From positions 1-64,000 of the forward strand of contig JARGFQ010000004.1 of assembly GCA_029210565.1 (NCBI GenBank): DNA of 64,000 nucleotides. The letters are read 5' to 3'. Positions 7,115 through 15,469 of this stretch are shown here, piece after piece (position 1 is the stretch's first letter; every line of letters begins with the position of its first letter). The notes under the pieces are model-generated. The model had not been told where the DNA came from and did no database searches. It saw only the letters and a list, made by a program, of their open reading frames with translations. Source of the DNA: Bacteroidales bacterium. Lineage in GTDB: Bacteria; Bacteroidota; Bacteroidia; Bacteroidales; VadinHA17. A program made the position numbers and the translations under genes.

Positions 7115-8764
7115 TTACCTGAACAGCTCATGGAGCGGGTCACCGCTGGCGGCATTTGGCAGCGGTACCCTGCAGAGTATCGACAGTGTTACGGCAATAT
7201 CCCGGGTGCTGACACTGCGGGTTACTGAGGCCTTGCTGGCTGTCCATCCGAACCATATCAGCGGCACATGGCTGTCATATTCATAGGGTGAGTTATGCCC
7301 GGTGACATGATCAGTCTTCTCCACCCACCCCGGATTGAGGGCAATCATAACGTCTCCCGACCGCTGCTGGCTGAAGTTGTTGCTCATCCTGAACAGCAGC
7401 CCGCTGGAGAAGTCGCTCATCTCGAACGATGAGGTAGGCACCGCAGCCGCGATACCAGAAAACTGAACCATAAATCGGGCCACCCGTCTCTGCATCTCGC
7501 CGAGACTGATCTTTGCATCTTCTACCAATGGCCTGTTCAGGTATATCTGGTTGTCAAAGAATCCCCTGATCCATTCGCCCTTGCCGTAGATGGCGTTAAG
7601 ATAACTGCGTAGTAGCTGTAACGACTGGTTGACTCTGAAGTATCCTGAGGGTATACGGCTGGCAGCCAGCACCGCCGGGATCTCCGAGATGCCGTGGGCG
7701 GAGACGAAATATACAAGCACATTCTTCTTGCCAAGTGATTTGTCAATCTCCCCGAGAAGCCTGCTGACGTTCCTGTCAAGCCTCACCAGGGCGTCTGAGC
7801 TCTCAACTGATGAAGGGCCGTAGCGATGTCCGATCTGTTCTGTAGCCGAATAGGCAACTGCGAGGTAATCTGTCACATCATCCTGTCCCATCTGCTCATT
7901 GCTGATGAGCCTTAGTGCCAGCTCGGTGGTAAAGTCATCGGCGAAAGGTGTTTCGCGCAGGATGGAATAGTCCCTTGCTGTTTTAAGAAGCCTGCCTGTT
8001 GTTGACAGCTCTTTGAGATCATATGGAAACCAGCTCTGGCCGTTGAACCCTCTCTCCAGGTCACTGGAGTCAGGCTGGCAGCCCGGGTAGAGTGCCGGGT
8101 CCATCATGGTGGTCCATGGCTGGTTCAGGTACTGGCCGGGGAGCAGCATTGCGTTGAGGTCCATGAGCCAGCCGGGCAACGCAGGGCCGTAATAGTTGCT
8201 GCTCATCCATGTTCCGGTACGGTCGTCATACCAGAAGGCACCGTCGGCAGCATGGCCTGCCGTCAGTATGGCGCCCATCTCCTTCATGCCGATGCCGTAG
8301 ACCCGTGACTGGCCGCATGATGACATCTCCAGCTCGTCGGCAAAAGTAGATGACAGGAGGTTCGCCGGGGAAAAGAGTCCTGTCTCAAAGGTGCCGCCGA
8401 CAGCTCCGGCGTCGGGGTCCTGGACACAGTATATCATCTGGTCATTGAAGGGATGGAACCAGGAGTCCGAGGTGATGCCGTGATCCGCAGGGGTGGCACC
8501 GGTGGATATGGTTGCATATCCCGGTCCTGCCTGTGTGGAGAGATAGTCGAGTGATACGTTGCGGTAGTAGGTGCCCTCGCTGACAAGCCTCTTCAGTCCG
8601 TCTGCCGGCAGTATGTCCCAGATGCGTTCCAACTGATCAAAGCGAAGCTGTTCAACAATGATCCCGATCACCAGCCTGGGCTTCTCGGGGGGTATATATG
8701 CAGACTGTGCGAGGGAGAAAGCAGAGATGAGAGACAAAGACAAGAGAGTAAGTACCTTTTTCAT
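7115..8764 (-). CDS. PafA-like alkaline phosphatase superfamily protein with lost active site
   Basis: An exported 549-residue protein with a signal peptide ending near SLAQ (residue 20). The fold matches the type I phosphodiesterase/PafA family, but the catalytic residues differ by eye alignment. The first metal Asp is Glu38 (GIIVEQLRFDQL), and the Thr nucleophile is Ala79 (STQAGPGYATI). The phosphate-binding Arg region reads KEMGAILTAGH with Met for Arg. Metal Asp residues are Glu309 (SATEQIGH) and Ala356 (VSAHG). His313 and His357 remain. It is therefore probably a binding or scaffold protein without phosphatase activity. ATG 8764 was chosen over TTG 8791 from the signal peptide. Confidence 0.85.
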   Translation of the reverse strand: MKKVLTLLSLSLISAFSLAQSAYIPPEKPRLVIGIIVEQLRFDQLERIWDILPADGLKRLVSEGTYYRNVSLDYLSTQAGPGYATISTGATPADHGITSDSWFHPFNDQMIYCVQDPDAGAVGGTFETGLFSPANLLSSTFADELEMSSCGQSRVYGIGMKEMGAILTAGHAADGAFWYDDRTGTWMSSNYYGPALPGWLMDLNAMLLPGQYLNQPWTTMMDPALYPGCQPDSSDLERGFNGQSWFPYDLKELSTTGRLLKTARDYSILRETPFADDFTTELALRLISNEQMGQDDVTDYLAVAYSATEQIGHRYGPSSVESSDALVRLDRNVSRLLGEIDKSLGKKNVLVYFVSAHGISEIPAVLAASRIPSGYFRVNQSLQLLRSYLNAIYGKGEWIRGFFDNQIYLNRPLVEDAKISLGEMQRRVARFMVQFSGIAAAVPTSSFEMSDFSSGLLFRMSNNFSQQRSGDVMIALNPGWVEKTDHVTGHNSPYEYDSHVPLIWFGWTASKASVTRSVSTRDIAVTLSILCRVPLPNAASGDPLHELFR

Positions 8765-8795
8765 GTGCAGAATGTAAAATGAAGATAACAAGCTC

Positions 8796-8826
8796 CAAAA
8801 ATATCAGTTTTGGCTGTATCTGCAAC
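8796..8826 (-). promoter_or_regulatory. promoter for the PafA-like gene
   Basis: TATTTTTG (8796-8803) matches TAnnTTTG, and GTTG (8823-8826) lies 19 bases upstream as a -33 element. The -7 box is about 30 bases before the ATG at 8764. This is one of the best promoter matches in the window. Confidence 0.6.
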
Positions 8827-8855
8827 CCTAATGTTACAAAGATGTTTTAGCAGGG

Positions 8856-10568
8856 TCACTGCTGCTGCACTCTGCCGATCACTACCCGGCCTCGTACCGT
8901 GGGCCCATGGGGCTGTTTTCTTACAGCAACGATATATATTCCCGTGGAGAGGCCGCTGAAATCGCACTGCAAGGGAAACCCGGAAAAAGCCGTTGTGCGG
9001 TAGCTCCCGGCAACCGATCCCGAAGTGCTGCTGACGGTGACGGTCACCTCTCCGGCCAGCAGCTGTGGCGGCATGATACGGAATCTTCCGTCGGAAGGAT
9101 TGGGCCAGATGAGCAGCTTGGAGAGGGGAGGATCAGGCCATGTTTTATCCTGTTTCTGCAGTTGCACATCCACTGTCATCCTGGCATACCATGAGGTCAG
9201 GTCGGCTTCCAGCAGATAGGGCTGGTATCCCGGGCAGGAATAAATGATATTGTACTTTCCCGGTGCGACGTACCTGTAAAAATAACCCGTAACAGTATCA
9301 GCATAAGTGTGGGAGGAGTCGGAGTCGTGTCCTTCGATGAATATCCTGGCGGGAAGCGGGTCACCTGTTTCGGCTTCAGTGACTTTGCCCCTGATACCGT
9401 AGAGGGCTTCGGCCAGGTAGTGTAGTAGTGAACGGTGGTTCCATTGCCATAACGCCTCAAGGTTTGAACCCTGGGTCATCCTGATGTCATCAATCTCGAG
9501 GGTCACCTCCCTGCCTCCGAGGCCCCAGGTGACGAAATCCTGCCTTCCGCCCCTGACAGTATACCACTCCCATCCGCGTGTAACACCATCGTCAAGAAAG
9601 GTCATGTAACCCTTGTCAGCATAGCGGTGCACCGTATCTGCAAAGCGTCTGCTGATCTGGTTGAACCAGTCGTCGTCAGCATGAAGCCTCGTCCATTTGT
9701 CCCACGGGTAATTGACCACTTCAGCGCCGGAGTGGAGGTTGACTGAGAGCACAAACCTTTTCTCTTCCATGAATTTGATCATGTCAAGCGTCTCCTTCTG
9801 CAGGGGTTGCGGCGAAGTCACCTCTGGATCCGGGAAATTGCGGTTGAGGTCGTACCCGTTGCTGTTGGCCCTGACAGGATAGATCATGGTGTCACTGTTG
9901 CGGTACATTCCGTCAGGGTTCGCCAGTGGATTGATCCATATTTCAAGCCGCGAGGTGAGCTCTGAGGCGAGGCCTTCATTTTCGCTCTCACAGGCGAGAT
10001 ACTCTGCCAGGCGCATGAGCATTATAAACCCGGCAGGCTCATCGCCGTGGATGGTTGAGCTGAGCATTACTTTCGGCCTGGGCTCATCATCAGAGGAGTT
10101 GTCAGATAACTTCAGGGCCAGTATGGCTCTTCCCATGACACTGTATCCGATGGTGTCCAGGGTGCACAGACCGGGCCACCGGTCAGCGATCTTGTGCATG
10201 ATGGTATCATAGTGCTGCCAGGTGGGATACGACTGCCACATCATTGCCTCTGCTGCCGAGCCGGCCGTGAAGAAGCCCTTGCTATCCGCAGGCGGTACAA
10301 GCCTGTACTCCATGCCCGAGTCGATGAATTCACGGGCAGTAACAGGTGAGAGGCACAGGAGTGCAAGGGTGCCGTCACATGATGAGACAGAGAACCGTGA
10401 GGCAAGAGCTGTCATGGCGTCGAAGCCCGGATAGGCGATCACCACCTCTGCCTGGCCGTGCTCTTTAATGGCGTCGAGTATGTCATCACCCCTGGCAGGA
10501 TTCTGACAGAACCCGTCTCCCCCACCGGCAAGCAGCAGGAATAACCATATGAGCAGCAGGTGTCTCAC
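8856..10568 (-). CDS. secreted M14 zinc carboxypeptidase with type IX sorting domain
   Basis: A 570-residue exported peptidase. After a signal peptide (1-21), the M14 domain shows the zinc ligands HGDE (His174, Glu177) and His279 (VNLHSGAE), substrate residues YDLNRNFPD near 240 and the catalytic Glu358 (VTLEIDD). A carboxypeptidase regulatory-like domain follows (about 391-465). The last about 85 residues, opening LLIWPNPSDGRFRI, form a type IX secretion C-terminal domain, so the protein is probably exported through the outer membrane and anchored at the surface. The start is GTG, with a stop in frame just before it, 9 bases after ychF. Confidence 0.9.
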   Translation of the reverse strand: MRHLLLIWLFLLLAGGGDGFCQNPARGDDILDAIKEHGQAEVVIAYPGFDAMTALASRFSVSSCDGTLALLCLSPVTAREFIDSGMEYRLVPPADSKGFFTAGSAAEAMMWQSYPTWQHYDTIMHKIADRWPGLCTLDTIGYSVMGRAILALKLSDNSSDDEPRPKVMLSSTIHGDEPAGFIMLMRLAEYLACESENEGLASELTSRLEIWINPLANPDGMYRNSDTMIYPVRANSNGYDLNRNFPDPEVTSPQPLQKETLDMIKFMEEKRFVLSVNLHSGAEVVNYPWDKWTRLHADDDWFNQISRRFADTVHRYADKGYMTFLDDGVTRGWEWYTVRGGRQDFVTWGLGGREVTLEIDDIRMTQGSNLEALWQWNHRSLLHYLAEALYGIRGKVTEAETGDPLPARIFIEGHDSDSSHTYADTVTGYFYRYVAPGKYNIIYSCPGYQPYLLEADLTSWYARMTVDVQLQKQDKTWPDPPLSKLLIWPNPSDGRFRIMPPQLLAGEVTVTVSSTSGSVAGSYRTTAFSGFPLQCDFSGLSTGIYIVAVRKQPHGPTVRGRVVIGRVQQQ

Positions 10569-10577
10569 CTGTCAGTT

Positions 10578-11669
10578 TTATACATTAAACCGTATATGTA
10601 ATATGTCTCCGTCACCCACCACATAGTTTTTCCCTTCCACCGACAGCTTGCCGGCCTCGCGGCAGGCATGTTCCGATCGCAGTGCAATGAAGTCGGCATA
10701 CTTCATCACCTCGGCCCTGATAAAGCCCCTCTCCAGGTCGGAGTGAATTACCCCCGCAGCCTGCGGTGCAGTCATTCCCGAGGTAATAGTCCATGCCCTT
10801 ATCTCCTTCGGGCCGACGGTAAAGAAGGTGAGCAGGTCAAGCATCTCGTAGGCAGCCCTGACGAGCTTGTTGACTCCCGGTTTTTCCAGCCCGGCATCAT
10901 GCAGGAATTCCATCCTGTCTGCCGCCTCGCTGAGGTTGGCTATCTCCGCCTCCAGGGCCCCGGCAATCACCAGCGGAGCAGCTTCTCCCCTGCCGGCGAG
11001 ATACTCACTGACGGCCGAGACGTGAGCGTTGCCGGTGACGGCTGAGGCCTCATCAACGTTGCATACATAAAGCACCGGCTTCATTGTCAGAAGGAATATG
11101 TCATCAATATATCGCCTCTCCTCAGGTCTTACCTCCAGTGACGAGGCGTTGCGGAAGGCCTCAAGATGCTCCCTGTATCTGTTGAGCACCTCTATCCCAT
11201 TCCTGGCCTCCTTATCTCCTGTCTTTGCAGCGCGCTCAAGCCGCTGTATCTTTTTCTCCACCGACTCCACATCCTTGACCTGCAGCTCGAACTCGACGTT
11301 TTCAAGGTCCCTCACGGGATTGACGGAGCCGTCGATGTGCGGCAGCCTGTCGTCGTCAAAGCATCGCAGCACATGTATCAGGGCATCGGTGTTCCTTATC
11401 TCTCCCAGCAGCCTGGCACCGGAGCTGTCGCCCTGCCCCCGGGCAAGTCCCGGAATATCAACAATATCCACAGTTGTGTGCACCACCCGCTCTGTTGGCT
11501 GAAGTTTCTCAAGCTTATAGAGACGCTGGTCGGGTACCTGTATCACGCCGAGGTTAGCCTTTACACCCGTACCGTAGGTGTCAGTCTCCCCGCGCGTGTT
11601 GGATATGCAGTTAAAGATCGTGGTTTTACCCACACTCATAATTCCTATAATGCCGCATTTCAATGCCAT
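10578..11669 (-). CDS. ychF: YchF/OLA1-type P-loop ATPase
   Basis: A 363-residue ribosome-associated NTPase of the Obg-related YchF family. The P-loop reads GIMSVGKTTIF where most members have GxPNVGKST. Switch II is DIPGLARGQGDSSG. The G4-like motif is CNVDE, which fits the NxxE form that gives YchF ATP specificity. A coiled-coil insert (about 130-175) and a C-terminal TGS domain (about 280-363, with FFTVGPKEIRAW) complete the family layout. An AAGGAG-like ribosome site precedes ATG 11669. Confidence 0.93.
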   Translation of the reverse strand: MALKCGIIGIMSVGKTTIFNCISNTRGETDTYGTGVKANLGVIQVPDQRLYKLEKLQPTERVVHTTVDIVDIPGLARGQGDSSGARLLGEIRNTDALIHVLRCFDDDRLPHIDGSVNPVRDLENVEFELQVKDVESVEKKIQRLERAAKTGDKEARNGIEVLNRYREHLEAFRNASSLEVRPEERRYIDDIFLLTMKPVLYVCNVDEASAVTGNAHVSAVSEYLAGRGEAAPLVIAGALEAEIANLSEAADRMEFLHDAGLEKPGVNKLVRAAYEMLDLLTFFTVGPKEIRAWTITSGMTAPQAAGVIHSDLERGFIRAEVMKYADFIALRSEHACREAGKLSVEGKNYVVGDGDILHIRFNV

Positions 11670-11691
11670 TTCTCCTTAATTTCTGTTGCTG

Positions 11692-11723
11692 CAAAGGTAC
11701 CAAAAAGCGACGAGCAGGAACAA
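11692..11723 (-). promoter_or_regulatory. promoter for ychF
   Basis: TACCTTTG (11692-11699) matches TAnnTTTG exactly, and a TTG lies 21 bases upstream. The box ends about 23 bases before the ychF ATG. Confidence 0.55.
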
Positions 11724-11752
11724 GCCGCATAAGCGTGGCCGATAGATTTTGC

Positions 11753-11760
11753 TATTTTTG
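11753..11760 (+). promoter_or_regulatory. -7 element for the sigma factor gene
   Basis: TATTTTTG on the plus strand is an exact TAnnTTTG match 63 bases before the ATG at 11824. It implies that the ECF sigma gene is at least partly read by the housekeeping sigma factor. Confidence 0.45.
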
Positions 11761-11823
11761 ACATCTGAGTTAAACCATTGGAGCCACATGACGTCTTACT
11801 GTTAAACGGCTCCGGGCAGTGTA

Positions 11824-12366
11824 ATGTTACAGATCACCGAAGATGAAATAAAGAAGATCATCCATTCGGATGGCGAGAAGGCTTTCCGAATGATAGTCGA
11901 CAGGTACGGATCGAGGCTCTACTGGCATATCCGCCGCATCGTAATTACACATGACGATGCCGATGATGTGCTGCAGAACACCTTTCTCAACGCCTGGAGG
12001 AACATAGGGTCATTCCGGTTCGAAAGCTCGCTCTACACCTGGCTCTATTCCATCGCCACAAATGAGGCGCTGTCACTGTTGAGAAAGAGGGAGAAAGAGA
12101 GCAGCATACCACTTGACGACCTTGAGAGTCTCCTCGGATGGTCAGCGGAAGGCAGCAGCTATTTCGACGGTGACGAGGCATCGGCAAAGCTGCAGAATGC
12201 GATTCTGAAGCTGCCGGATAAACAGCGTGCAGTCTTCAATATGAAATACTTCGACGATATGAGCTACGAGGATATGAGCGGGGTGACAGGCACCTCGGTG
12301 GGGGCACTGAAAGCATCATATCATCATGCCGTAAAAAAAATCGAACAGTTTTTGCAGGACGATTAA
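11824..12366 (+). CDS. ECF RNA polymerase sigma factor
   Basis: A 180-residue sigma-70 family protein with region 2 (about 25-95, DADDVLQNTFLNAWRNI and YTWLYSIATNEALSLLRKR) and region 4 (about 125-178, LPDKQRAVFNMKYFDDMSYEDM, then a helix-turn-helix). Regions 1 and 3 are absent, as in ECF factors. It heads a three-gene unit with a one-TM cytoplasmic-domain protein and a periplasmic LTxxQ-like protein, a layout typical of envelope-stress control. Confidence 0.92.
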   Translation: MLQITEDEIKKIIHSDGEKAFRMIVDRYGSRLYWHIRRIVITHDDADDVLQNTFLNAWRNIGSFRFESSLYTWLYSIATNEALSLLRKREKESSIPLDDLESLLGWSAEGSSYFDGDEASAKLQNAILKLPDKQRAVFNMKYFDDMSYEDMSGVTGTSVGALKASYHHAVKKIEQFLQDD

Positions 12367-12399
12367 ACCAACACGCCCTGTTTACGTCAAAGAGATGTT

Positions 12400-12900
12400 A
12401 TGAAACTTGATGAAGAAATAAGAAAGAGCAATCCTTTCAAGGTTCCGGAAGGCTACTTCGAGACGCTGACAGACAGAACGATGTCAGCCATCAGCAGGAG
12501 CATGGAGGATGAGAAGGGCGCCGGGGCGGAGGAGACGCCTGTCAGACGCCTGAATCTCAGACCCTATCTTGCCCTTGCCGCAGCCATCGTGGGTTTTGCC
12601 CTGCTGGCCACCTTTACTGTGAGACTGGTGTCAGGCGGCATGGAGAGGAGTGCGGATGAGCTTAACGGCAGCCTGTATGCCGATCTTGAGGCAGAGCAGT
12701 TTGATATCTACATGCTGGAAAACGAACTGATGGAGGTGGTCTACGAAGAGGCTGCACGGGAAGCAGGGATGGCGCTGTCTGAAGGCACTGCCACCGGATC
12801 GGGAGAGCCGTCAACAGAAGAGGAGATATCAGCTGACGCTATTATTGATTACCTTCTGATGGAAGATGTAGACATTAATGATATATATGAACTTTTATAA
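12400..12900 (+). CDS. single-TM protein, putative anti-sigma factor
   Basis: A 166-residue protein of unknown family. The N-terminus (NPFKVPEGYFETLTDR) is a pattern seen in many Bacteroidota proteins encoded after ECF sigma genes. One TM helix lies at about 56-76, followed by an acidic periplasmic segment ending DVDINDIYELL. Topology and position 33 bases after the sigma gene suggest an anti-sigma factor, but no ZAS zinc motif is present, so this is an inference. Confidence 0.65.
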   Translation: MKLDEEIRKSNPFKVPEGYFETLTDRTMSAISRSMEDEKGAGAEETPVRRLNLRPYLALAAAIVGFALLATFTVRLVSGGMERSADELNGSLYADLEAEQFDIYMLENELMEVVYEEAAREAGMALSEGTATGSGEPSTEEEISADAIIDYLLMEDVDINDIYELL

Positions 12901-12907
12901 CATCGAT

Positions 12908-13426
12908 ATGAAAAGAATCATTTACGCGGCCATCATCATCATGCTTGCCGCAGTTACGGGAGCCAGCGCCCAGGGACAGAGAATGGGTCAGGGCCAGGCA
13001 GACAATGAGAGGCTCACGGCCTACAAGATAGCCTACTTCACCCAGAGGCTCGATCTCACCCCGGCGGAGGCCGAGAAATTCTGGCCGCTGTATAACAAAT
13101 TCTCTGACGGCAAGAGCAGCCTGCAGGCTGAACGCCTTTCGCTGATGCGCCATGTTTTTCAAAACGAGGCCAGTATGAGTGATGCCGAGCTCTCGGCCAC
13201 AGCTGACAAACTGGTGCAGACATATGCTGACGAGGCCACCCTGGTCTCATCGTTTAATATGGACCTCAAACAGGTGTTGCCACCGCTGAAGGTAATAAAA
13301 CTGTTCCAGATTGAGACCCAGTACAAGCAGCAGTTGCTCAGGGAGCTCAACCAGAGGAGACAGGGACAGCCTGCAGCACAGGGTGGCAGGGAACGCTTCA
13401 ACCAGCCACAGAGCCCCGACCTTTAG
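12908..13426 (+). CDS. periplasmic LTxxQ/Spy-like protein
   Basis: A 172-residue exported protein with a signal peptide cleaved near GASAQ (residue 22). The helical mature part has the motif RLDLTPAEAEKFWPLYN (about 48-63), typical of Bacteroidota Spy/CpxP-like proteins, and long amphipathic helices. The C-terminus is Gln/Arg-rich. ATG 12908 was chosen because the signal peptide starts there. It is probably a chaperone or sensor for the adjacent sigma/anti-sigma pair. Confidence 0.75.
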   Translation: MKRIIYAAIIIMLAAVTGASAQGQRMGQGQADNERLTAYKIAYFTQRLDLTPAEAEKFWPLYNKFSDGKSSLQAERLSLMRHVFQNEASMSDAELSATADKLVQTYADEATLVSSFNMDLKQVLPPLKVIKLFQIETQYKQQLLRELNQRRQGQPAAQGGRERFNQPQSPDL

Positions 13427-13449
13427 GCGTTTTTTTTAAAGAAAATATC

Positions 13450-14826
13450 TTAGTGACTTTTTACTTCCCTGATAAATTCCGGGAGGGCGGACAGCGACAT
13501 GGTTGTCTGTTCTCCCGTTTTCATGTTGCGCACGGTGGCCTGACCGGCTTTTAACTCATTGCTGCCGGCGATGATTACCATGGGTATATTCTGCGCATCA
13601 GCATAGCTGAACTGCTTCTTCAGTCTGACAGCATCGGGAAAGAGCTCCGTGGCTATGCCAGCATCGCGCAGTGCCACGGCAATTTTTATCAGCTCCATGA
13701 GCTCTTCACCTCCGAAGTTGATGACCAGTACTTCGGTAGCTGCACCGGTCTGCTCCGGGAAGAGACCCAGATGGAGCATAACATCATATATCCTGTCGGC
13801 CCCGAATGAGATTCCCACGCCTGAGACACCCGGCAGTCCGAAGATGCCTGTGAGGTCATCATAACGTCCTCCGCCGCAGATGCTGCCGATTACCATATCA
13901 TCTGCCTTGACCTCTATGATGGTTCCTGTATAGTAGTTCAGGCCACGTGCCAGGGAGAGATCGAGCTCCACCCTGGCCTCGGTTGGCTCCATCCCGAGAT
14001 AGGAGAAGAGCTCCTCCATCTCGGCAAGGCCCTTCTGGCCTTCGGGTGATGCTGCTATCTCGCGTTTGAGTCCGGAGAGCTTCGATGCTGCTGACCCCCT
14101 GAGGCTAAGGAACGGATCGAGCCGTTCGATGACGTCAGGCGTGATGCCCCTCTGCAGCAGCTCCTGCCTGACACCCTCACTGCCTATCTTTTCAAGCTTG
14201 TCAATGGCAACTGTAATGTCGGTGATCCTGTCCCCGGCCCCGGCTGTAGCTGCGATGCCAGCAAGTATCTTGCGGTTGTTGACTTTGATTATCACATTGA
14301 TTTTTAGTTCACTGAAAACATGGTCAATGATACGTATCAGCTCGAACTCATTCAGGAGCGAATCGCTGCCGATGACATCGGCGTCGCACTGGAAGAACTC
14401 CCTGTACCGCCCCTTCTGGGGTTTGTCAGCCCTCCATACTGGTTGTATCTGGTATCTCCTGAAGGGAAAGCTGATCTCATTGCGGTGCTGAACCACATAG
14501 CGGGCGAAGGGAACGGTCAGGTCATACCTGAGTCCCTTTTCGGAAAAATGCTTTGCAAGGAAGGCGCTGTCGGCTCCGACGAGGGTTGATGGCTCCATGC
14601 CAGAGAGGAAGTTTCCCGAGTTAAGTATCCGGAATATCAGCCTGTCGCCCTCCTCCCCGTATTTGCCAAGGAGGGTGGAGAGGTTCTCCATTGCCGGTGT
14701 CTCCAGGGGCAGGTAGCCATAGAGGGAGAAAGTCCTCCTGATGATGTCGAAGATATAATTACGGCGGAGCATCTCTGCTGGTGAGAAGTCGCGCGTTCCC
14801 CTTGGTACGGAAGGTTTTTGGGCCAT
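13450..14826 (-). CDS. hisS: histidyl-tRNA synthetase
   Basis: A class II synthetase of 458 residues that charges tRNA-His. Visible are PRGTRDFSPAEM at the start, YDLTVPFARYV, motif 2 QPVWRADKPQKGRYREFFQ, the His-specific RGLNYYTGTI and SICGGGRYDDL, plus the C-terminal anticodon-binding domain (about 365-458). ATG 14826 is preferred over TTG 14847, which falls inside the predicted -7 box. Confidence 0.95.
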   Translation of the reverse strand: MAQKPSVPRGTRDFSPAEMLRRNYIFDIIRRTFSLYGYLPLETPAMENLSTLLGKYGEEGDRLIFRILNSGNFLSGMEPSTLVGADSAFLAKHFSEKGLRYDLTVPFARYVVQHRNEISFPFRRYQIQPVWRADKPQKGRYREFFQCDADVIGSDSLLNEFELIRIIDHVFSELKINVIIKVNNRKILAGIAATAGAGDRITDITVAIDKLEKIGSEGVRQELLQRGITPDVIERLDPFLSLRGSAASKLSGLKREIAASPEGQKGLAEMEELFSYLGMEPTEARVELDLSLARGLNYYTGTIIEVKADDMVIGSICGGGRYDDLTGIFGLPGVSGVGISFGADRIYDVMLHLGLFPEQTGAATEVLVINFGGEELMELIKIAVALRDAGIATELFPDAVRLKKQFSYADAQNIPMVIIAGSNELKAGQATVRNMKTGEQTTMSLSALPEFIREVKSH

Positions 14827-14844
14827 GTCTGATATATTTCCCGA

Positions 14845-14852
14845 CAAAAATA
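14845..14852 (-). promoter_or_regulatory. -7 element for hisS
   Basis: TATTTTTG on the minus strand matches TAnnTTTG and ends about 18 bases before ATG 14826, so the leader is very short. No -33 TTG is seen at normal spacing. Confidence 0.5.
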
Positions 14853-14916
14853 GAAAAAAGGCGCGAACGAGAGGAGATGATTCTTCGGATCATTTCCCCG
14901 CGGGACAGGCAGTATT

Positions 14917-14986
14917 CAGTCGTCAGTCGCAGTCGGCAGTCGCAGTTGCAGTCGGCAGTCGCAGTCGGCAGTCAGCAGTCGACAGC
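14917..14986. repeat. degenerate CAGTCG(G/C)-type short tandem repeat
   Basis: About 70 bases are built from CAGTCG, CAGTCGGC and CAGTCGCA units, with a 20-base stretch recurring. It lies in the divergently unoccupied region between hisS and the DUF4870 gene (14827-15047), just upstream of the hisS promoter. Units are 6-8 bases, too short and without spacers for CRISPR. Confidence 0.8.
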
Positions 14987-15012
14987 AGGGAGAAGCCGGG
15001 CGTATAGATGAG

Positions 15013-15033
15013 CCGGGCTGCGGTTCAGCCCGG
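15013..15033 (-). terminator. hairpin after the DUF4870 gene
   Basis: CCGGGCTG pairs perfectly with CAGCCCGG around a 5-base loop, 14 bases after the stop codon at 15048. No T-tract follows, so terminator function is uncertain. Confidence 0.4.
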
Positions 15034-15047
15034 ATGCTGAGCAGGAT

Positions 15048-15404
15048 TTACTGCACGAAAGGTATGGAGAGCGGGTATTTAAAGGCTTCGCCCTTTGCAG
15101 CCTTAATACTCGCAATGATAATACAGATGAACTCCAGCACCCCGATCGCCAGCAGTATGGGTATCCCTACAATGATGAAGCAGAGAGGAATAGCCAGCAC
15201 GGCATAGAGAAGCATCGATATCTGAAAATTGAGTGATGACTTTCCGTTCGAGTTGACCCATTCCGATTCGTCCTTCCGGGAGATCCAGCAGATTATCGGG
15301 CCTATAATCCCGCCGAAGGGAAAGAAGTAGCCTGCGAATGCTGACAGGTGGCAGAACATTGCCCAGTCACGTTCCGATTGTGTGTATGTTTTTATCTCTT
15401 CCAT
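15048..15404 (-). CDS. DUF4870 (Tic20-like) membrane protein
   Basis: A 118-residue protein with the family N-terminus SERDWAMFCHLSAFAGYFFP, a Trp-containing loop CWISRKDESEWVNSNGK and three hydrophobic helices. The family is widespread in bacteria, small and of unknown function. It appears to stand alone between hisS and a Tyr-rich exported protein. Confidence 0.85.
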   Translation of the reverse strand: MEEIKTYTQSERDWAMFCHLSAFAGYFFPFGGIIGPIICWISRKDESEWVNSNGKSSLNFQISMLLYAVLAIPLCFIIVGIPILLAIGVLEFICIIIASIKAAKGEAFKYPLSIPFVQ

Positions 15405-15469
15405 TTGGCTTTTTTTAAAAGACGGGGGTTAAGATAAAATGATGCATGATTATGTTTCAAAAAACAACA

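Noticed and set aside
14917..14986. Possible CRISPR array
   Set aside because: Repeat units are 6-8 bases, degenerate and without unique spacers. No cas gene is present.
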